Shown in pieces: positions 57,545-64,000 of a stretch of 64,000 nt of DNA. How positions within the stretch are numbered: the stretch's first letter is position 1; each line of letters begins with the position of its first letter. The notes below the pieces were generated by a model. The model was not told where the DNA came from, made no database searches, and was given only the letters and a program-made list of their open reading frames with translations. The position numbers and the translations under genes were made by a program. This stretch comes from Neoceratodus forsteri (lineage: Eukaryota; Chordata; Ceratodontiformes; Ceratodontidae): positions 220,820,501-220,884,500 of the forward strand of contig JADMNL010000022.1 in NCBI GenBank assembly GCA_016271365.2, given 5' to 3'.

Positions 57545-60500
57545 GTCAAGATGGCTGCCATGTTGGGCTAGCTCCACAGCAGTTTTATACTTAGTTTATT
57601 TTACTTGCTTTTATGCTTATTTTGCCATTTTATTCTGTTTTTTTTTCCTGAGTTATTTGTCATGGGAAATATCTGCCGGTAGCTGTCGGCAGAGATAGCA
57701 GAGATAGAAATTGCACATTGTATGTTGTTGTTACCCCCTCGAACTTGTAAAGTCATCTAGGATTAAGATTTAAGACTTTTCTTTTTGGACTACTCCGATG
57801 TAAGATTGGGATGCTCATTGTCATTTACTGGGACTGGGAGACTGGGACTGTGAGCCGACTGCTGGTTTTGTGCCTCCTTGGGACTGTTCTACAGATTTCA
57901 TGGAGTGCCTGGAGGATACGGTGGGAGTAGCGGTATTGGGACTCTGAGGCTTGGTCTTGTGTGACTCAGCGACTCCTATCTTCAGGCACAATGAATTGTA
58001 GCATCTTCGGTGTTGTTTTCCAGAGTGTTGGCCTTACAGTGAGCAGGCTGAATCCTGGTCTGAACCCAGGGTGGTTTACTGGGGCTGTTGACTGTGAGGG
58101 GAGATCGGGGCTGATGCTGTCGGAGAACAGGCCCCAGTGTGCCCGTGGTTCCTGGGTTTTTGGCAGGCAGGCTGGAGAACCTGCTCGGTTGGACCTAATC
58201 GTGGGTTAACTTGCCTGGTAACCCCTCGGGAGATGACCGGGGTGAAAACTTTTTTCAGCTGGGTAACTCCTGTTGAGTGGAAATTTGAATCAGTTTGAAG
58301 AGTCGAAGTGATTTCTTGGCTGTAGGTCTGATTATGTTATTGTGGAGCTACTGAGAACAATCCAGGTCAGACTGTTCCCTTTTCTGTCCTACGTACTTTG
58401 GTGAAGCAGTGACAGTGCTTCTTTCTTTCACCAAGAACATTTGTGTAACTGTTTAATTATTACCCTGCCTATGTGACAGATAGGTTTGGGAACTAATTCC
58501 TCAGGGTGAGAGCCCTGAAGGGTGTCTACTATTCTCAGTTTTCAGTGGTATATAGGCAGAAAAGTGACTGGGGCTCTGTGCTCAGATCGTTTGAACTCCT
58601 CTTGAGGATTCAAAATCTTGAAGGAAAGGACAATTGTTTTATTTCGGTTCTTTCTGTTAAGTGCTCTCCTTGCCAGTGTGAGAGGTGGAGGGATTCTTTT
58701 GGTTTAATTTAGTTTTAAAATAATTTAATTATTGTTTTCTTGCTTAGATATTTATTATATAAGTTAATTTAAACAAGCTAGTGGCTGATTAACGGTAGTT
58801 TTTAAATTTGTGGCAGCATGTGTTGGGAGCGAGCTTCTGTGTGCAGATGTTACTCCCCTCTAGGCTGAGGCACCTACGTCCTTTCAACAGCCCCCCCATT
58901 GCAACCTGAGGTATATAGGTACTGTCATGCCTTGGGGATTGCATGGCGGAGGGGGGGTTCTTCGGCCGGGGGGGCGGAATGGGCAGATAAGGGTACTGAG
59001 GTCAGGGAGACACCCTGGGGTGAAATGGTTCCAATATAGGGGGTTGCAATGCCTGGTTCCCATACCCAAGGGTTCCACTGATAGTGGGCAAGTGGCCCGC
59101 TCCTCCAGGGCCTCTCATCCAACCCAGGCGGTGTTATGCAATGCCAGGTCTATAAAGAACAAGACAGCAATTATTGCTGATCTTGTTGAGTCATCTGACC
59201 TGCCTTGCATCACCAAGACCTGGCTGGATGAGAATACTGGTCCCATATTGGAGTCAGCCATTCCAGCCAGGTACTCGGTGATACATCTCCTGAGATTGGA
59301 TCAAAGGGTGGGGTTGCTATTTGTTTTAAATTGGAATTGGGCCTTGTAGATTCCATCAGTGACCCCTAGATCCTTTAAGTGTATCATGGGAGCAGGTGTG
59401 GGCAACAAAATCTTACTCGTCTACCGTCCACCCGGTGACTGGAATGTTTTTCTGCAGGAAGTTGCAGACTTCATTGTTGACCTGGTGTTGGAGCCCTTCA
59501 GGTGGTTGGTCCTGGGGGACTTCAATGCCTGGGTCGAAGATGAACTCTCACATTTTGGTCAAAACTTCCTCCAACTGATGATTTCATTGGGCTTTACACA
59601 GGCTGTTACCGCTGCTACCCATATTCAGGGTTACTCTTTGGATCTGGTGTTCACCCTGGGGATGGAGATCACGGAATTGTGGTGGAACCAGTTGGGTGGT
59701 CTGACCATCACTCTATAAGGTTCAATTTGAGGCCCCCTTATGAGACCAACCCTTTGGAAATGGTCCAGTACTGTCCTTGAGGAGTTACCCTGAGGGTTTG
59801 ATGGTGGTGCTGGACCTATCGAGTTGGCCTCTGGAGTGCATGGAACCAGATGTCTTAGTAGTGCACTATAATAACATGGTGCTGAATGTTCTGGATTCCA
59901 TAGGCTCCTGTCCATGTTGCCCCTCTCCTCCACCTCAGTCCCCTGGTTTGATGGGACATTGAGGGAGCTGAGGAGAGGCTAAGGTTGGAACTTTGCTGGT
60001 GGAAATCTGGCCTGGAAGACGACAGACTTAGATGGATGGCCCATTATACAGACTATCAATCAGAAATCTCCTGTAAGAAGGCAGAGTTCCTGTCCAGGGA
60101 GATAGCTGCATCAAGAAATCAACCAGCTCAGCTCTTCTGGACCATGGACAGATTGTGCAATCCAGCCTGTCTGCTGGGTTGGAGAGCTTTTTCCCAAATA
60201 AAGTGTGATGAGTTTGCTCGGTTCTTTGATGATAAGGTGTCGTCAATCAGGTCAGAGATCCACAGTACGCATTCAAATGAGCATGGCGGTGATCGATGTG
60301 AGGTTGCAGGCCCTCAGTCTGTCTGGACAGATTTCGACCAGCCAGCGATCATGGATATCATGAAGATTGTCCAGGGCTTTAGACTGACTTGCTGTAGTTT
60401 GGATCCTGGTCCTACATGCCTCCTTGTGGGGTGTATGGATGTGATCGGACCAGTCCTTGCTGAGATAGTCTGGTGCTCTTTGGACCAAGGGGTGCTTCCA

Positions 60501-62020
60501 GAGTCTCTAAAAAAGGCTATCATGACACTTCTTTTGAATAAACCTTCCCTTGACCCAGACTGTCTCACTAACTACAGACTGATCTCTAACCCGCCCTTTT
60601 TGGGCAAAGTTATTGAGAAAGTAGTCATGTTGCAGCTCAAGGACTTTCTTACCACTCATGAGGTCTATGATCCTCTCCAGTCTGGTTTCAGGAAGAGGCA
60701 TAGTAAAGAGACAGCGTTGATTCAGGTACTAAATGATCTCCTAATAGCAAGAGATCGGAGGAGCCATTTGATCTTGGTTCTCCTTGATCTCTCTGCAGCA
60801 TTTGACACCGTGGACTATGGGATGTTGCTAGAGCACCTGTGGCTGCTCTGTGAACTGTCAGGGACAGTTCACAGATGGTTTCATTCTTTCCTCATGGGCA
60901 GAACCCAGAAGGTAGTATCAGGAATTTTTTCCTCTGCCCACTTTGCTCTGCCCTGTGGGGTGCCACAGGGTTCTGTGCTTTTCCCCATGTTGTTCATGGT
61001 GTACATGCTGCCATTGGGAGACATTATAAGGCATTATAGCCTGAGTTTTCACTGCTATGCAGATGATACTCAGCTCTATATGTCCTTTGTACCCGAACAG
61101 AATGATGCATTATCGGTCTTTAACAACTGCCTCGCTGAGATTCAGGACTGGATGAGTGCTAACTGGTTAAGACTAAATCCAGACAAGACTGAGGTGTTGA
61201 TGGTGGACTCAGGTCACTGTGCAGAGAAGTTGACTCCTGGGTTTCCTCTGTCTTGTGTTAGGGGTAACCAGTTGAGACCTTCTGAACAGGTGCGGAATCT
61301 GGCATAATTCTTGACAGTGAGCTGACACTGAAGACACAGATGTCAGCCGTTGTCAAGTCTTCCTTTACCATCTGAGGAAAATAGCCGGATAAAACATCTT
61401 GTTCCACACGATAATCTTCCAGTATTGGTTCATGCCTTTTTTTTTGCTTCTTGACTACTGTAATGCTCTATATCTAGGTTGCCTGGGGTGGATCTCCATT
61501 GTCTGCAGCTGGTGCAGAATGCTGCAGCCAGGTTGTTGACTGGTTACCAAGAACTTGCCATATCACACTTGTAATGCGTGAACTGCATTGGCTGCTGGTG
61601 TGATGGAGAATCACCTTCAAGGTCGCGTTGCTGACCTATAAGACCCTACATGGTCAGGGACCGGCTACTTGCAAGATCTCCTTCAACCCCACGTCCCTCT
61701 CTCCCACCACTCTACTGATGAGGGATTGCTAGAGATTCCCAGGGTTCACCTTCAGTCATCTGGGGCCAGAGCTTTTTCCTTTGTGGCCCCAACCCTGTGG
61801 AATCTTTACCTCGTCCAGATTAGACAGTACCTGTCCACTGAGTCATTCATGGCATCTCTGAAGAGTTATTTATTTGAACTAGCCTTTGAATAGGTCACCC
61901 TGTTGCCTTTTAACTGTTTTAAATTTATATTTATTGTGATGGATGTTATTTTGTTATGTATCTGTGCTTTGATGTTTTGAAAGCGATCACAAATAAATTT
62001 TGATTGATTGATTTTGAAGG
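57545..62020 (+). mobile_element. L2 LINE, near full length, disrupted
   Basis: It starts near CAAGATGGCTGCCATGTTGG and ends in AAATAAATTTTGATTGATTG. The ORF2 endonuclease is visible at 58927-59718 (LCNARSIKNKTAIIADLV, TKTWLDEN, LLVYRPPGDW, VLGDFNAWV, and a final HSD-like region). The reverse transcriptase is in 59985-61307 (LLDLSAAFDTVDY, CGVPQGSV near 60955, FHCYADDTQLY with YADD at 61056-61067). The C-terminus is at 61669-61893. It is broken by a TAG at 59347 and by at least two frame changes (59718-59985 and 61307-61669). At about 4.5 kb it is the longest element in the window. Confidence 0.88.
59985..61307 (+). pseudogene. L2 ORF2 reverse-transcriptase segment (440 codons open)
   Basis: The longest open frame in the window. 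It carries the fingers/palm boxes of an L2 reverse transcriptase: NYRLISNPPFLGKVIEKVV, LQSGFRKRHSKETALIQVL, LVLLDLSAAFDTV, LPCGVPQGSVLFPMLFMVYM, CYADDTQLYMSF and WLRLNPDKTEVLMV. It lacks the endonuclease in frame, so it is a piece of the element and not a host gene. The catalytic YADD is intact. Confidence 0.9.
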
Positions 62021-62199
62021 ATTCCATAATCTTACATAGAATTGCTTGAAGTTTCTGCCCTTATTGCATTTACATTTGTTTTATGTCAAGAACATAGTCC
62101 ACAAGTTTCTATGTTTCCTCTGAGGGGGTTTGCTCCATGTAAGAGCATAGAATCAGTTTTCATTTTTTTCTTTTTTTCCATCCTTTTTTATCTCCCATG

Positions 62200-62760
62200 G
62201 CCAGGACAGGCTTTGCTCCTCCCAGCTCCACCCTACTGATCCCCACCATTCTGCATCTCCCCTTGGCCTTACCTTAACCTTAACCTTTGTACCCCCACAG
62301 CCCCTCCCCATGGTGGGGTCAGGAGGGGAGGGCCTTCTATCCCCCAAAACACAATCCAGTCTACAACTCAGGATCCCTGTGATGCAGTGGTAAAGAGTCA
62401 TCATGTAGGCATTATTTGCACCTGCCTTGCCACTACATTCCACTGTTATGTTCCCTTCCCCACACTGGGGCACACTCATCAGCATGCTAGTGGGGGAACA
62501 CACGCATGATGTGGAGTACCGCAGCACCTCCCTTCTGGCTGCCCTCCTCGATCCACATTGCCACCGGGCCACCATCACATGACAGTCATTCGGTGGAGCT
62601 TACACTCCATCCTGCAAGGAGTGAAGAGCAGCCCTCTGGGTGCTTGATCCTCTCCCTTGTCAGCCAACTATCGGCAAACCATGTTAATCACTAAACATGG
62701 GTTGTCAGCGTGGTGAGAGGTGAGGCACTCAAAGCGTCTCAGCCCTCTATGCCACCATGC
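62200..62760 (-). mobile_element. SINE-B family copy, minus strand
   Basis: The CT-rich body is followed by AACCATGTTAATCACTAAAC and ATGGGTTGTCAGCGTGGTG near 62680-62715, parallel to the heads of the other copies. An inserted or related piece, GTGATGCAGTGGTAAAGAGT, lies at about 62380. Confidence 0.5.
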
Positions 62761-64000
62761 CGGCTGAGAATCAGTTTTGAAGTTGTCAGCCAAACAGTGA
62801 TTGTTTCAGTTAGCAGAGGCTAGCAGCAGACCTCTCAGTCAAAGTTCATAGGCTGTGGGGCTGAGATACTGCTGGAGTGGGAGGAATACACTGTGAGCAC
62901 AGGGGCTTAATTAAATGGAGATATCACTTTGAGAGCCGGCAGGGCTGGAAAGCAGCCAAGGCTAAGTTACTGCCAGAGTGAGAGTTATGGCAAGTGGAAG
63001 CATTTTTTGTTAAAGGCAATAGGAAAACAGCTTTGTACACCTCTAAATACCCCCGTTTCACTTTTTGAGTATATCCAATATTTGATATGTTCTGATCTTT
63101 TTTGTTAACTTAATACTCTATTTTCTGCCTTCGTAGCTACTCTAATTCCCTTTTTCCTCCAGCAGTTGCTGCTCTCAGTTTTCATACTGCCTGAATATTC
63201 TATGACATTGATAACACCATTCCAGGCCATTCAGATGAATAGCATAGAATGGTGTCACTGCTATAGTGGAATGTTTTAGAAATCTGAAAAAGTTACGTGA
63301 TTTATTGCTCAAAAATTGGTCAAAGAAAATCAGATTACAAAACTGGCATGAAAAGGAAAATAGGAGGGCAGTTTACTATTTAAAAACTATTTAAAAATCA
63401 TCTTTAACATGCCAAAGGGGATTAAGAGTACTTAAACCAACTTCCATTGACATTCTCTTTAACACTTGCAACAGATTATAAAGGTCAAAATAAATGAGGA
63501 TAATGACCTCTGTACTCTAAACGCAAGATATGGATCTGGAAATTGAGGTTTCCATATTAAAGCACCAATTAACATGGCAAACAATCTGTTCTAGAGGTTT
63601 TCTGTTCAGATAATCAGTTATCCATAATAACAAGGCACTAGTTAACCATGTCTGAATGTAGACACATAAAAGGGAATAGAGTACTGGCCTGGGTTATCAA
63701 GTGTTCAGATTATACCAAACTGGTACGCAGGGAGGAAAAACTATGAATGTTCAGAGAGCTTTGGTCAGGGTGACAGACTAATTGACTGACTGACTGAGAT
63801 AAATATTAGGACATTAAGTTCAATAAGAGGAAATACTCTGTGTAACATTTAGGGAAGAAAAATAAAAAAGTAAATGCAGCAGCCAATCCACTTCCCAGAA
63901 TCCAGACAAATGTGGCTTCCCTTTCTGCAAATTAAGAGTAGGCAAGTGTCTCAATAAAGTAACTAACCACCATCGGTCAACAGGAATACAGAAACTAGCC
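62761..64000. other. Flanking sequence, nothing recognised
   Basis: AT-rich, with no coding frame of more than about 60 codons showing family features. No further exon of the VWD gene was found here. Confidence 0.45.

Noticed and set aside
59985..61307. 440-codon open frame as a host gene
   Set aside because: All motifs are those of an L2 reverse transcriptase, and it lies inside a LINE with endonuclease and tail.

Overview
The window is a piece of a large, intron-rich genome of a non-mammalian vertebrate. It is full of CR1, L2-like and Tx1/L1-type LINEs, tRNA-derived SINEs, hAT- and Harbinger-like non-autonomous DNA transposons and satellites. This mixture, with CR1 and L2 together and a SINE of the kind known from sharks and coelacanth, would fit a lobe-finned fish, an amphibian or a similar lineage. 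The species cannot be fixed from the sequence. Nothing bacterial, and no retroviral gag, pol or env gene, was recognised.

One host gene is visible, on the + strand. It is the middle-to-late part of a secreted glycoprotein built from repeated VWD-C8-TIL modules, like FCGBP, zonadhesin and the alpha-tectorin group. Nine exons are well supported by homology between modules, splice sites and phase: 8270-8836, 12842-13434, 18214-18778, 23884-24482, 28984-29545, 32794-32993, 38601-38993, 45938-46224 and 51819-52087. A possible tenth small exon lies at 53874-53912. Together they encode about 1,350 residues. The gene is open at the 5' side: the first exon starts in the middle of a VWD domain. The 3' end is not resolved.

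The protein alternates two exon types. One (about 595 nt) carries TIL, a short Cys-rich linker and the first half of VWD. The other (about 565 nt) carries the second half of VWD plus C8. In the last module both exon types are split by an extra intron. Three features change along the protein. The GDPH autocleavage motif is intact in the first complete VWD, GDLH in the second and absent in the third. The CGLCG motif is complete only in the first exon. The first exon also carries a one-base frameshift.

The rest is intronic or flanking repeat DNA. 1-2135 holds the 5' part of a CR1 element with an esterase-type ORF1 (minus strand). 14.5-17.7 kb is a nest of three CR1 3' ends, one split by a SINE. 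34-37.9 kb combines L1-type fragments, an ~80-bp tandem satellite and a Harbinger-like element. 39.9-45.1 kb has two 21-bp-unit minisatellite zones and a foldback. 49.1-51.2 kb and 55.5-57.5 kb are L2/Rex-like LINEs on opposite strands. 57.5-62.0 kb is a near full-length but broken L2. At least seven foldback (hairpin-forming) elements sit in the introns.
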